This document shows positions 53,477-63,452 of a DNA stretch of 64,000 nt, piece by piece. Source of the stretch: Promethearchaeota archaeon (GTDB taxonomy: Archaea > Asgardarchaeota > Lokiarchaeia > Sigynarchaeales > SOKP01). The stretch is taken from NCBI GenBank assembly GCA_013375495.1, contig JABXKC010000003.1:179173-243172 (forward strand), given 5' to 3'. Under the pieces are notes generated by a model. That model saw only the letters and a program-made list of their open reading frames with translations, was not told the DNA's origin and did no database searches. The position numbers and the translations under genes were made by a program. Numbering within the stretch: position 1 is the first letter of the stretch; the number at the start of each line of letters is the position of its first letter.

Positions 53477-54149
53477 ATAATCACCAATTTTCTAAATTCC
53501 TAACCAAAAGAATAAATTTGATTATATGGATTAATTATATGCAATTTATAAATATTGACGTCTAAAATATGCATTTACAACATTTTTAATGCGAGAGAAT
53601 AATAAAAGGTGTTTTAAACCCAATTTAATTTAGTTCAGAAGGATTATATAGAATGTTGATTGCATTATGCAATCAACAAAGTTGAAAAAACAATCAAAAA
53701 AACAAATTGTCTTATGAGTAATAGTCCTCGTTTATTTAAATGTTAAGTGCTACACAAAATTCTTATAAAAAATTTCATAAATTTATACAAAAAATTTTAT
53801 TAACTCACAAAAATCTATTTGCTCTATCTTTTTGAACACAGAAATCAATAGCTTTATTTCAATTACATCTATGTCGAAATTTTTTCACACAGTAAGAACA
53901 CACTAAATGGAAATTTCGCTCCATTTCTTTTTCCTACTTTTCACGTGAAATAGTAAATCTTAAATATACAAAAACGGTTGTTATAAAATATTCCCATAAA
54001 TGTATATTTTGACTTTTTGGGTAATATGCGAAATTTTCTAAAATTGTTAAAAACAGTTAGGATCTCGCGAATTAAACAAAAACTTACTTTATATTAAAAA
54101 GTAAAAAAGTTGAATTGAAAAAATAAAAAACAAATTAGAGAGAAACGAA
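53477..54149. other. 673-base AT-rich divergent intergenic region with two palindromes
   Basis: No protein-like frame longer than about 13 codons is seen. The region holds the leftward DUF39 promoter near 53540-53555, a TATA-like ATTATATA directly followed by a 25-base palindrome (53654-53678), a 12-base palindrome TTTCACGTGAAA (53939-53950), and a likely TATA box CTTTATATT near 54085 for the protease gene. A small RNA between 53675 and 54050 cannot be excluded. Confidence 0.5.
53654..53678. promoter_or_regulatory. Perfect 25-base palindrome just after a TATA-like box
   Basis: The arms TGTTGATTGCAT and ATGCAATCAACA surround one central base with no mismatch. An ATTATATA box ends four bases upstream, so a bound protein would cover the transcription start region. 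This is a classic repressor geometry. The transcript it would control runs right, toward the protease gene 470 bases on, or is a short RNA. Confidence 0.5.
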
Positions 54150-56354
54150 ATGAAAAAGAACAAAATTATAATAATAGTATTAGCGTTTACGCTATTTTTT
54201 CTGCCACTTATTCCAGCTCTATCGCTAGTTAGAGCAGATTCCAACTCCTTATCATTAGAAGCAGTTGCAGCTGAAAGATTCGCTCGATTAGGCCCTGGAG
54301 CTGTAGATTTACATTATGAAATGTTGGGGGAGAAAGAAATTGCCGTTCGTGAACAAGCAGCGAAATTCGGGCCGGAATCACTAATAGATCCCTCTATTCA
54401 GGGTCAGGTGGCTGTGCCAGGTGGAACTATAGACCTTATTATATCTGATGATGGCTTAGGAGTGTCTTATGAGGAAACTTTTTATATCGTAGATAATGGT
54501 GTTGGTGATCATGGAATAATACTAGTTGAAGAAGCAGCATATATCGCATATGGAATGCATGGTGAATATCGCTTCCCTAATCCTGAAACTTACAATGCAT
54601 CCTCAACCGATCCTTGGCTAAGGGAATACGATGTTATAACTCAGGTGCAGTTAATGTATTTATTGAGTGAGTTTGATAACAATATCTGGGGAACTGTTAC
54701 AGGCGTATTTGGAGAACCATTAGCACGTGGAGAGGAAGGCCAAAAAGTTTGGGTTTTAATATTTAATATTCGTGATGATGCATATTATGATCCTGATGCA
54801 GAATCCTATATTGCAGGCTATTTTTCGGCCAGTGAAGATATAGAATATAACAAAAATATGATGCATATAGATTCATTCGATTGGGAAAGCCGTACTGGGC
54901 CTCCTCCGGCTCCACGACCATACCTTTATGAGGGTGTTTTCGCTCATGAATTTGAGCACCTTGTACATTTTGATCAAGATCCTGATGAACCATCCTGGGT
55001 TGACGAAGGTTGTGCTGAATTAGCTATGTTCCTATGTGGTTATGGGCATCCAGATCGTCATATTGATGAATATTTTTTCTGGCATCCTATTACGGCATTA
55101 ACCTTCTGGGGTGGATATCTTGAAGACTATGGACAAAAATATTTATGGATACTCTATCTTTATGAGAAATTTGGAGGAGCCAATTTTATTAGTGCTTTAG
55201 TACAAGAACAAGCCAATGGTATCGAAGGAATTGAAAAACTTCTAAAAAGTATAAACCCCTACTATACGTTCGACATGGTTTATAATTGGTGGACCATTGC
55301 TATCTATATGGATGAAGATGAGCTATTTTATGGCAAATATGGTTTTAAAAATATTGATATAGGTTCTGCGGACACTTATTATGGAACTATTGAAGACTAT
55401 TTGGTACTTTATGATATATATTGGCCATTTTTAGGTGTACAAGTTTATGATGATTATTTCGAAGTAGAATCTGATTGGTTCCATGGCTATGCTTTTGGTG
55501 ATCCTAAACCATATTGTCCCCACTACTTCCGTTTTGCTATCGGAAAAATAGTTAAAGCATATTTTGATGGTCAGGATTGGTCAGGTAACCTTCCGCACAG
55601 CGGTAATTATGAATGGTATTCCGATGCTGAGGCTTGGGCATGGAGAAGTTTCTATCAAAACTTCGATATCCCTATGGGTGGAGCTACCCTTAACTTCTGG
55701 ACATTTTATGATATAGAAGAAGATTGGGATTATGGTTACGTAGAGGTTTATAATGGTACTGAATGGTTTACACTAGAAGATTTAAATGGAAATACGGTAA
55801 TTACTGATCCTTTTGGACAAGATAATCCAAATTGTCCTGCTGGACGTGATCCTAAGGATTATGAGGCAATTGGAAGATGGAATGCCTTTACCGGACATAG
55901 TCCTGGTTGGATTGAAGTTTCAATGGATTTAACTCCTTTTGCTGGACAGAACATTGATTTATTCTTTACATTATGGCAAGATGGAGCTTTTACTCTACAA
56001 AATATGTATGTCGATGATATTTCAATTACAGAAATAGGATTCTTTGACGATGTAGAGGCTGGTGAAGGTGGTTGGACGACAACAGGTTGGTATGTTTTTG
56101 ATGGGATATTCGATAATGATTTTGGCGTAAGCTTTCTATATAACAAATGGGTAGAAATAGACGATGTTTTTGAAATGGAGTTATTAAAGGTACGTAGTAT
56201 GTCGATACGACATACAACAGAGACTGGTTATCAGTGGATAGGAAGCTCTTATGCCTCAAAAGATGAGTTCAAAGTAGCAATAGTCAGTAATCGAGGTAAA
56301 CACATGTTATCTGCGCATTATGTTTTTGGTGTTAAAGCATGGTGGATGTGGTAG
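54150..56354 (+). CDS. Secreted M6/immune-inhibitor-A-like metalloprotease
   Basis: A 734-residue protein. The N-terminus is a clear signal peptide: MKKNK, a hydrophobic stretch (IIIIVLAFTLFFLPLIPALS) and a likely cut after LVRA. The catalytic zinc motif is AHEFEHLVHFDQD (H266, E267, H270), with the following DEPSWVDEGCAELAMF giving the third-ligand region, as in M6-type peptidases. The C-terminal 200 residues are aromatic beta-rich (LNFWTFYDIEEDWDYGYVEV; FFDDVEAGEGGWT), like the sugar- or protein-binding tail of immune inhibitor A proteins. There is no membrane anchor at the end, so it is probably released. Likely a scavenging protease; upstream region is long and has palindromes. Confidence 0.87.
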   Translation: MKKNKIIIIVLAFTLFFLPLIPALSLVRADSNSLSLEAVAAERFARLGPGAVDLHYEMLGEKEIAVREQAAKFGPESLIDPSIQGQVAVPGGTIDLIISDDGLGVSYEETFYIVDNGVGDHGIILVEEAAYIAYGMHGEYRFPNPETYNASSTDPWLREYDVITQVQLMYLLSEFDNNIWGTVTGVFGEPLARGEEGQKVWVLIFNIRDDAYYDPDAESYIAGYFSASEDIEYNKNMMHIDSFDWESRTGPPPAPRPYLYEGVFAHEFEHLVHFDQDPDEPSWVDEGCAELAMFLCGYGHPDRHIDEYFFWHPITALTFWGGYLEDYGQKYLWILYLYEKFGGANFISALVQEQANGIEGIEKLLKSINPYYTFDMVYNWWTIAIYMDEDELFYGKYGFKNIDIGSADTYYGTIEDYLVLYDIYWPFLGVQVYDDYFEVESDWFHGYAFGDPKPYCPHYFRFAIGKIVKAYFDGQDWSGNLPHSGNYEWYSDAEAWAWRSFYQNFDIPMGGATLNFWTFYDIEEDWDYGYVEVYNGTEWFTLEDLNGNTVITDPFGQDNPNCPAGRDPKDYEAIGRWNAFTGHSPGWIEVSMDLTPFAGQNIDLFFTLWQDGAFTLQNMYVDDISITEIGFFDDVEAGEGGWTTTGWYVFDGIFDNDFGVSFLYNKWVEIDDVFEMELLKVRSMSIRHTTETGYQWIGSSYASKDEFKVAIVSNRGKHMLSAHYVFGVKAWWMW

Positions 56355-56589
56355 AAATAATAGTAAATAATAATTATCTATAAATTTTTTTTTTTTAATT
56401 GTATTATTTTATAGTAAATTCCGAAGGGATAAATATAAGCACTCTCAGTATTTAATTCATAATACTATGAATTGCTTCTTAATATATCTAATTAGAACTA
56501 TTAAACTTTTTTAAGTATCAGACTTTTGAATAATAATAATTTTGATAAAATAGTTTTATTCTCAAGAATTTCAATATATTGCATTTTCC

Positions 56590-57504
56590 ATGGAAGCTAA
56601 AACTAAAGAAAATTATAGAATCAACCCCAAAACAATTGCAAACATTCTCTTAGTGTTAACTACACTTTTGTGGGGTACATCCTTCATAATAACTAAAAAT
56701 CTCACTCAAGAAGTTCCCATTTTTTTATACCTCGGGATAAGGTTCTCAATCGCGATTATTGGGTTTATTCCATATTTGATACGCATAAAAAGAATGAATA
56801 AAAAAATTCTCTTATATGGAACCTTGACGGGCCTAATGTATTACATTGCTATCGTTTTTCAAACTCTCGGTATTCAAACGACTACAGCGGGTAAGGCAGC
56901 CTTTATTACGGGATTAAGTACTATTATGGTGCCTTTTATAACATGGTTAGGTTTTAGGAAAGCCATTAAGAAGAGAGTATGGCTTGCGGTAATCATTTCT
57001 ATAAGTGGTATGGTATTTCTATTGTTAGAAGGAGAGACAAATATTATAATCGGAGACTTTTTAGTCCTTCTATGTGCTGTATTATACGCCTTTTTTATCG
57101 TATTAAACGATAAATATGTTCGTATAGTAGATGTATATTTGTATTCCATGGTTCAATTAACTGCAATTAGTGTTCTTAGTTTTGGGGGCTCGTTTTTGCT
57201 TAATGAAACGTACGATCTATTGAATGTTAGTTTGCCCTTTTGGTTAATATTTATTTATATGGGTTTAGCAGTTACTACAGGAACCTTTATTTTTCAAAAT
57301 TGGAGCCAACAACACCAGGGGCCAACTCAAACGGCAATAATTTTTACTTTGGAGCCTGTATTTGCTGTAATCTTTGCGTCCTTCATCATTGGTGATGAAA
57401 CTATGACATGGTTGGGTTGGTTAGGTTGTGCTTTAATTTTTATTGCTATATTGATTACAGTTATAAAAAACTCTGATAGCAATAATGTTAGAAAAGAATT
57501 GTGA
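56590..57504 (+). CDS. EamA/DMT-family transporter
   Basis: A 304-residue protein with ten membrane segments in two repeated halves, typical of EamA drug/metabolite transporters. The first half begins ANILLVLTTLLWGTSFIITK, the family hallmark; the second half has GDFLVLLCAVLYAFFIVL and ends with TLEPVFAVIFASFIIGDE, the usual EamA C-terminal block. Substrate could be an amino acid or metabolite for export. It stands alone with about 235 bases upstream and 207 downstream before a small zinc-ribbon ORF. Confidence 0.88.
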   Translation: MEAKTKENYRINPKTIANILLVLTTLLWGTSFIITKNLTQEVPIFLYLGIRFSIAIIGFIPYLIRIKRMNKKILLYGTLTGLMYYIAIVFQTLGIQTTTAGKAAFITGLSTIMVPFITWLGFRKAIKKRVWLAVIISISGMVFLLLEGETNIIIGDFLVLLCAVLYAFFIVLNDKYVRIVDVYLYSMVQLTAISVLSFGGSFLLNETYDLLNVSLPFWLIFIYMGLAVTTGTFIFQNWSQQHQGPTQTAIIFTLEPVFAVIFASFIIGDETMTWLGWLGCALIFIAILITVIKNSDSNNVRKEL

Positions 57505-57711
57505 ATGTAAAATTTAATAGAACTTAGAATAGAATCCCATAATACGAATTTTCGGTAAAATTTTTCGTTATTTTCTTTTAAAATAAATTTATTAACCCTT
57601 ACCCTATTATTTTAACAAAATTACTGTTTGTAATTTTTTTGTATAAGAATATATTACTTAGAAGTTTGAAATTTTTTCAAAATTCTATTGTAGAGACGAT
57701 AGTGGATAATA

Positions 57712-57864
57712 GTGAAGCTAGTAACTGAGAATTTAAGGATTTGCGAAAAATGCGGAAATGTTATGGCAAATAGAATCCTTAAGAGAAACTCGCATGGTAA
57801 TTCTGGCAAACTAGAAAAAATACTTCAGTGTATAGTATGTAGGCATTGGATCTCAGTTGACTAA
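57712..57864 (+). CDS. Small zinc-ribbon protein (50 residues)
   Basis: A GTG at 57712 opens a 50-codon frame that reads as a compact zinc ribbon: RICEKCGNVM, a basic stretch (ANRILKRNSHGNSGK), then LQCIVCRHW, ending SVD. The two CxxC pairs with about 25 residues between them are unlikely by chance. Such tiny proteins often bind nucleic acid or a protein partner. It lies between the EamA and GPH-type transporter genes on the same strand. Upstream GGAT is a modest ribosome site. Confidence 0.6.
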   Translation: MKLVTENLRICEKCGNVMANRILKRNSHGNSGKLEKILQCIVCRHWISVD

Positions 57865-57974
57865 TCCCCTTTATAATCCAATATTTAAAACTTAAAACAA
57901 TTCGAATTTTCTTAATGCCTTTTAATTCCTGTGATTAATAGAAGTTTTAAATATCATTTAAACGAACATTGATT

Positions 57975-59390
57975 ATGAACGAAAATATCGAACTCCCCGA
58001 AGAGTCTGTTTCGGTGAAAGCAAAATTAAGCTACAGCATTGGGGGCTTAGCAAATGGATTGTTAAACGGATTGGTATTTGCAAATCTAACCTTTTTTTAC
58101 AACGTGAAACTGGGTGCGGATGAAGGATTATTAATAATTGGCTGGTTAATATTCATAATCTGGAACACTATTAACGACCCTATCGCGTCTTATATTGTCG
58201 ATAATACTAGAACAAAGATTGGCAGAAGGGTACCATATATTCGCTACGGTTCAATATTCTATGGATTAGCTTTTATTTTCTGTTGGTTCCCAATATCTCC
58301 TTTAGATAACCAAGTTGGTTTATTTATCAATTTTACCTTGGCACTTTTCCTCTTAGATACGATGTTTACCATTGTAGGAGTGTGCTTTTTTTCCCTCCCT
58401 AACGAGATTGCTATAACTGCAAAGGGTCGAGCAAGTATAGGGGCATACAATTACACAGTTGGTTTAATTAATTTAGTCCTTGGACTTATTTTACCAATAG
58501 TTTTGCTAACTGGTCAAGAAGGAATCCATCCTTTGTTCGGGTCAATAATTATAATAATCGGTATTGGTAGTTCTGTGTTATTATTCATAACTTCCTTTGG
58601 AATAAAAGAAAATATGTTTACTCAACTTCAAGAACATGAAGGTTTCATAGAAGGATTAAAATTAACATTTAAAAATCGACCGTTTTGGATACTTATGATC
58701 CCAGCATTTCTAATTGCGACACTTTATCCTATTTTTTTCACAGGAATTCTCTATTATATTGATTATATCATACCAGGACAATCCCCCGTATATGTTTTAC
58801 TAGGAACTATCATAGGAATTATCCTTGGATTGATTCTGACTTTGAAAAAAATCGCAAAATGGCAACCGAAAAAAACTATGATAATAAACGCATATTTAAT
58901 TGTTATTGGATTAATTCTACTTTTTACAGTTGGATACAATGCGATTTTAGCTTCAATTCCATATCTACTCATAGGAATTGGGTATGGTGGTGCAGCGATT
59001 GGTAATTTTGCGATAATGGGAGATGTAATTGATAACGATGAATTGATTACAGGAAAAAGGAGAGAAGCAGTCTATGGCGGAGTTAATGCTATCGTAACTA
59101 AACCTTCAGTTTCAATAGCTAATACTATATTCCTCGCGATAATCAGCGGATTTGGATTTATATCTGAGCAACACCCTCAAGATAATATGGCGATAATAGG
59201 TATTATGATTGCATATTGTATCGTCCCCGCTATTCTCTTATTCTTTACTGCAATTAGCCTAAGATGGTATCCTTTGGATGGTCCTGAATGGTTACAAAAA
59301 AAGAAACAAATAATAAAGATTCATGAAGATAAAGAAAGAGAATATTTAGAATCTCTATCAAAAAAGTCAAAACCTATAGATAGTGAGTGA
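57975..59390 (+). CDS. GPH-type sugar transporter (MFS superfamily)
   Basis: About 471 residues from the ATG at 57975 (a TTG lies two codons earlier). Twelve membrane segments with the glycoside-pentoside-hexuronide family pattern: KLSYSIGGLANGLLNGL at the first helix, NTINDPIASYIVDNTRTKIG before helix 3, and GRRVPYIRYG. The second half has GGAAIGNFAIMGDVIDNDE and TGKRREAVYGG, also family-typical. It likely brings in a sugar or glycoside with a cation. It ends in a charged cytosolic tail. No sugar-metabolism gene is next to it. Confidence 0.88.
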   Translation: MNENIELPEESVSVKAKLSYSIGGLANGLLNGLVFANLTFFYNVKLGADEGLLIIGWLIFIIWNTINDPIASYIVDNTRTKIGRRVPYIRYGSIFYGLAFIFCWFPISPLDNQVGLFINFTLALFLLDTMFTIVGVCFFSLPNEIAITAKGRASIGAYNYTVGLINLVLGLILPIVLLTGQEGIHPLFGSIIIIIGIGSSVLLFITSFGIKENMFTQLQEHEGFIEGLKLTFKNRPFWILMIPAFLIATLYPIFFTGILYYIDYIIPGQSPVYVLLGTIIGIILGLILTLKKIAKWQPKKTMIINAYLIVIGLILLFTVGYNAILASIPYLLIGIGYGGAAIGNFAIMGDVIDNDELITGKRREAVYGGVNAIVTKPSVSIANTIFLAIISGFGFISEQHPQDNMAIIGIMIAYCIVPAILLFFTAISLRWYPLDGPEWLQKKKQIIKIHEDKEREYLESLSKKSKPIDSE

Positions 59391-59629
59391 TATAGAAAAG
59401 ATTCAGCTTCAAAATCGAAAAATTTTAAAGAGAAAAGAAGGGAAAGACATATTTGAGCAAAATGTTAATAAACAGGGAGAGAATTAAACTCAACGAGCTT
59501 AATAGAGGGCGAAATCCAATGTTAGCTCAAATTATCTTGTTAAATGTCCCTTCTAAATATTATATGTATTTGTCTATTTTAAAATAATCGCATTATAAAT
59601 AAAAGGTGTACTAATATCGGTAACGATTT

Positions 59630-60430
59630 TCATAAAAGATCCGAAATTTTAATTTTAGAACCGTCTTCTGCGGCAATTATCGTTTTAATCCTAGTTTCTT
59701 TTCGTAATTTTGCGAGTTGGCTAGGAATATAATTTTTGGGGGAGAAGTCGCTGTCCATATAGCTTCCAAAATGAGTAATTAGCAAACCTTTTAGAGGAGG
59801 AGTAATTTTATTTAAATACGGGATAACTTCGTCTGTACAAACGTGCCTTCGACAAGTTATAGAGTCTGGTCTGAGTAAGTTTAAAACCAATATATCTACT
59901 CCTGAAAATTGTTCAGAAAATCCCTCAAATACCTTTGTATCGCTGGTAAAGGCTATTGAATAATTATCTAACTTAAATTTAACGCCAAAACCTTCAACTT
60001 GAGAGTGTATAACCTTTGTACCGGTGATTTCTACGCCCTCGTAATTTATACTATCGCCTTTCTTGAAAGTAACAACCATTTCAAGCATACTCTGGTGGTA
60101 TTTTGGTACAAATTCCAATGTATCTTTAGTTGTTATTAAAGTACCCTTTTTAAAATAATTGTAATTCCTATCGTGAAGTTGTTCTCGAGAAGCTTCGATA
60201 ATCGCACATAAGTCATTGAAATGGTCAATGTGCATGTGTGTCACTATAAATAAATTTGTCTTATTAGGATCTTCATTGTATTGGTTGATTCTCACAATAG
60301 CGCCTGGTCCTGGGTCTATATGGGCTTGGTTCCCCCTGAATTTAAATAAAATGCCCCCAGTAGCCCTATATTGCGTTCTAATATGATACCGCCCCCCTCC
60401 AGAACCTAAAATTACTAATTCGTCGTCCAT
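59630..60430 (-). CDS. Metallo-beta-lactamase-fold hydrolase, RNase-Z-like
   Basis: A 266-residue MBL-fold protein. It opens DELVILGSGGGRYH as in RNase Z-like and related phosphodiesterases, has the metal motif VTHMHIDHFND (H65, H67, D69, H70), a His in VIHSQVEGFG, the Asp in FTSDTKVF and a last His in LLITHFGSY. The likely substrate is a nucleic acid or cyclic/phosphodiester bond, but it lacks the exosite arm of tRNase Z, so tRNA 3' processing is not assured. It lies 43 bases after the Rab-like GTPase gene on the same strand, so they may be co-transcribed. Confidence 0.85.
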   Translation of the reverse strand: MDDELVILGSGGGRYHIRTQYRATGGILFKFRGNQAHIDPGPGAIVRINQYNEDPNKTNLFIVTHMHIDHFNDLCAIIEASREQLHDRNYNYFKKGTLITTKDTLEFVPKYHQSMLEMVVTFKKGDSINYEGVEITGTKVIHSQVEGFGVKFKLDNYSIAFTSDTKVFEGFSEQFSGVDILVLNLLRPDSITCRRHVCTDEVIPYLNKITPPLKGLLITHFGSYMDSDFSPKNYIPSQLAKLRKETRIKTIIAAEDGSKIKISDLL

Positions 60431-60473
60431 AATTTAATTCTATAAAAAAAAAGTGAATAAACAAAATTAAAGG

Positions 60474-60995
60474 TTAATATTTACTTTTTTTCATTAATTC
60501 TTCTACTATAAGATCGAATACAAGCTCTACATTTGTTCCATTTTTTGACGAGGTCTTCACATATTTGATCATGTTAAACGTGTTTTTTATACTATTAGCG
60601 GATTCATCGTCGACAGCAATCAATTCTTCCAAATCTAACTTGGTTCCGACAAGTATTATTGGAAGATCGAAATCGTGCATTCTTACCATATTTACCCAAT
60701 TCAAAATATTATCTATTTTTGGCATTCTAGTCAGGTCAAAAAGCAAGAGGGCGCCCTTAGCACCCATAATAAAACTTTCTAACAAGTGTCTAAAGCGTTC
60801 CTGACCCCCTAAGTCCCAGATTTGGAGCGTACAACTCCCAACATTTTCGTAAACTACTTGTTTAATGAAAAAATCGACACCAACTGTTGCTATGCTGGAT
60901 TCATCGAACCTACCATCCACATATTTCCGGAGTAGCGTGGTTTTCCCAACCGCGCCATCACCACCAACAAGTATTTTAAATACGAAGTTTCTCAT
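60474..60995 (-). CDS. Rab/Ras-like small GTPase
   Basis: A 173-residue small GTPase of eukaryotic Ras/Rab type. Motifs: G1 GGDGAVGKTT (11-20), G2 Thr in SSIATVGVDF, G3 WDLGGQERF, G4 GTKLDL, G5 TSSKNG. The effector loop and G3 are strikingly Rab-like. The C-terminus is short (EELMKKSKY) with no Cys for prenylation, as usual in Asgard homologues. It probably cycles between GTP and GDP states with Roadblock or longin regulators. The downstream MBL hydrolase gene is 43 bases away. Confidence 0.93.
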   Translation of the reverse strand: MRNFVFKILVGGDGAVGKTTLLRKYVDGRFDESSIATVGVDFFIKQVVYENVGSCTLQIWDLGGQERFRHLLESFIMGAKGALLLFDLTRMPKIDNILNWVNMVRMHDFDLPIILVGTKLDLEELIAVDDESANSIKNTFNMIKYVKTSSKNGTNVELVFDLIVEELMKKSKY

Positions 60996-61090
60996 TTTGC
61001 ATCGGGTATATTCAATATTAAAACATAACCTTAATATAATAAATAATAAGAATTAGCCCTTTTATTTTATTACGTTATGTCTTTTATTCA

Positions 61091-63316
61091 TCAAAATTTC
61101 AAATCATTCTTTAAAATTTCATCAATTTGTGTAAGAATATGAGCTAAATTTTTATTAAGCACTGATTGTATTTTAATTTTTGAAATTTTACCACTGTTTT
61201 TACTAAACATTTCTAATGTAATGGATTCCGAGATTCTATGAGCCTCTTCGGCTAGATCGGCTAACTCTAAATGATTTTTGTTAGATTTATCAAAGATTTT
61301 TATAGGAATTTCAAATGGAATTTTAAAGATGTGCCTAGAACTTTTTTTTATCTGGACTTGAATAGTCATTAACAGCGAATTTAGGATTGCTGATAAGTAA
61401 TACGCTTCACTAATGTTGTTGGTTGAAAAAAAACTTAAATCCCCAGTCATAAGGAAATCCCCTTGAACGACAGCAGAATTAACATTTGATCCCGAATTAT
61501 TATATACTACTTTGATTTTCGAAGTTTGTCTATCATTTATCAACTTAGACCATCTGTTCAAGTTATCCATTAAAGAATTGTTTTTAGTTGATTCTTTTTT
61601 ATAATCTAAGTAGATTTTATTTATTTTATCGTAGAATTTCTTAGCGTTTTTCTCTAAGGTAAGATAATCAAAAATTAAATTTTCTCTTCTTAACGGTAAG
61701 AAGACATAGTAGTAGTCATATACATAAAATTTGACCAATTCCGTACTTTTAATAACTTTAAAAAGATATTCTTTTTCAATTATCTCGTTCATAAATACTT
61801 TTTTGTTCCAAGGTTCCTTGGCTTTCTTGAAAATTCTGATATCGGGGTTAATTTTTGCAAGAGAGTTATCAACTTCTTTGAATGATACAAATATTAGATT
61901 TCGTGGATTTAAGTCAGCCCCCTTATGGAATAATTTCTTGTATTTACTAGTTTCGACTGGTATGAGTTTATTATATTCTTCTTTGGTAATCAATTTATTA
62001 GTATAAGTTTTATTTGCTTTAGTTTCTACGTCATAAGGTACCATAGTTTCAGTTTTTTCTAAAATTAGATCTATAGAATCAAAATAATTCAATTTTTCCC
62101 CATTTTCTTTTATTGAAAAGAGAAAGAGGGGGATTTTTAAATTAGAATTTTGATCTATATTAGTGGATTTCTGAGCAAAAATGCAAATAAAATCAATTTT
62201 GAATATTTTAGTAATTTTCGGTGTAAACCTCCATAGTTTAATATTTTTAAAGCCTTTAAAATTGCGAAAACGAGCTGCGTGAGACCCATTTATTACACCT
62301 TGAGTGATTACAAAGAATATTTTTCCATTCTTTTTCATATGTGTGATTTTGGCTTTATAGAAAAACAATGATGCTATCTCTATATTTAACACATTTTTAG
62401 GAAGGGGTTTTATCTTGAGGAACTCAGATAAATTTTTTATTTTTTCTTGGTAATTTAGAGAATCTATGTCTCTCAAAGTAAACCAAGGAGGATTTCCAAT
62501 TATCAAATCAAAATTATTCTTAATATTTTCTTCGTCCGGGAATAAAAAATCAGTTACTCTAAAATTTTGATTAATCGTGATGAAATCCTTTTCTAATAAA
62601 TATAGTAAATTAATTTTAGTCAAAAAAACTGAAACTGGGTTTATTTCGTAGCCGTACACATTTTTTATAGCTTGAATTTTCTCTTTTTCGGTATTACTTG
62701 AGCTTAGAATCGTTTTTATAATTTCGATTAAGAAATTTCCTGAACCGCAACAAGGATCAAGAACTTTATCACCAAAATTATAGGCTTCCTTTACCATTCT
62801 TTTAACGATAAATGGCGGAGTATAAAACTCTCCAGATTTATGCCTTATGTAAGAAGATAAAAGGTTCTGGACAATTACATCAAAAATATATTCAGGACTA
62901 ATATCTAACAAATTCATGCTGTTAATCGTGATCTTAACTAATTCATCAAGGATTTTAGGCTCAGTATCTTCTAAAACTTTAAAGAATGGTAGAAAATAAT
63001 ATAATTCGCTTGAAATATCAAAGTCATAGTTTTCTTTAACATTATTACATAAACTAGTAATTATTTTAGATGAGAACTGTTTTATATTAAAATTTAAATC
63101 TTGATTTAAGAGATACTGTGCAATAAAGAGGTGAGCTATAAGACCAATTAAAGAATATTTACAATATAAATGAAAATTAGTATTTTCTTCTCCATAGATT
63201 TTAACGAAATACCCGTACCATTCTTTATAATTTTCAGACTGTTGTATTTCTTTCTCGAGTAATAGATTTTCAATAACCCATAATTCTTTCTCAAAGGTAA
63301 TTATACTAGCAGTCAT
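61091..63316 (-). CDS. N6-adenine DNA methyltransferase
   Basis: A 741-residue enzyme. GEFYTPPFIVKRM precedes AdoMet motif I (LDPCCGSGNFL, 186-196), GYEINP is motif II near 222, and the catalytic motif IV is NPPW (275-278). The N-terminal 150 residues and the C-terminal 350 residues, which contain coiled and target-recognition-like sequence (e.g. GDLSFFSTNNISEAYYLSAI), surround the core. This is the Eco57I/type-IIG-like or BREX-PglX-like layout, but I see no nuclease motif and no restriction gene next to it. It may be solitary, or have its partner outside the window. Divergent from the YkgJ-type gene. Confidence 0.85.
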   Translation of the reverse strand: MTASIITFEKELWVIENLLLEKEIQQSENYKEWYGYFVKIYGEENTNFHLYCKYSLIGLIAHLFIAQYLLNQDLNFNIKQFSSKIITSLCNNVKENYDFDISSELYYFLPFFKVLEDTEPKILDELVKITINSMNLLDISPEYIFDVIVQNLLSSYIRHKSGEFYTPPFIVKRMVKEAYNFGDKVLDPCCGSGNFLIEIIKTILSSSNTEKEKIQAIKNVYGYEINPVSVFLTKINLLYLLEKDFITINQNFRVTDFLFPDEENIKNNFDLIIGNPPWFTLRDIDSLNYQEKIKNLSEFLKIKPLPKNVLNIEIASLFFYKAKITHMKKNGKIFFVITQGVINGSHAARFRNFKGFKNIKLWRFTPKITKIFKIDFICIFAQKSTNIDQNSNLKIPLFLFSIKENGEKLNYFDSIDLILEKTETMVPYDVETKANKTYTNKLITKEEYNKLIPVETSKYKKLFHKGADLNPRNLIFVSFKEVDNSLAKINPDIRIFKKAKEPWNKKVFMNEIIEKEYLFKVIKSTELVKFYVYDYYYVFLPLRRENLIFDYLTLEKNAKKFYDKINKIYLDYKKESTKNNSLMDNLNRWSKLINDRQTSKIKVVYNNSGSNVNSAVVQGDFLMTGDLSFFSTNNISEAYYLSAILNSLLMTIQVQIKKSSRHIFKIPFEIPIKIFDKSNKNHLELADLAEEAHRISESITLEMFSKNSGKISKIKIQSVLNKNLAHILTQIDEILKNDLKF

Positions 63317-63452
63317 AGTTACAGCTATATAAGGGATAAACAGAATTTCATTTTTTATCGCATAATCAATGAATTAATATTTAAATATAAATTTACCACA
63401 CTACCATTATTAAATTATCTGTTAACCATTTCAAAATAGATTTGGCGTTATT

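Noticed and set aside
53939..53950. Palindrome TTTCACGTGAAA as an E-box-like operator
   Set aside because: Only 12 bases and not placed at a promoter; kept as a note in the intergenic entry but not claimed as a site.
59462..59587. Forty-one-codon ORF starting MLINRERIKLN
   Set aside because: No clear ribosome site or motif; judged likely chance in an AT-rich gap.
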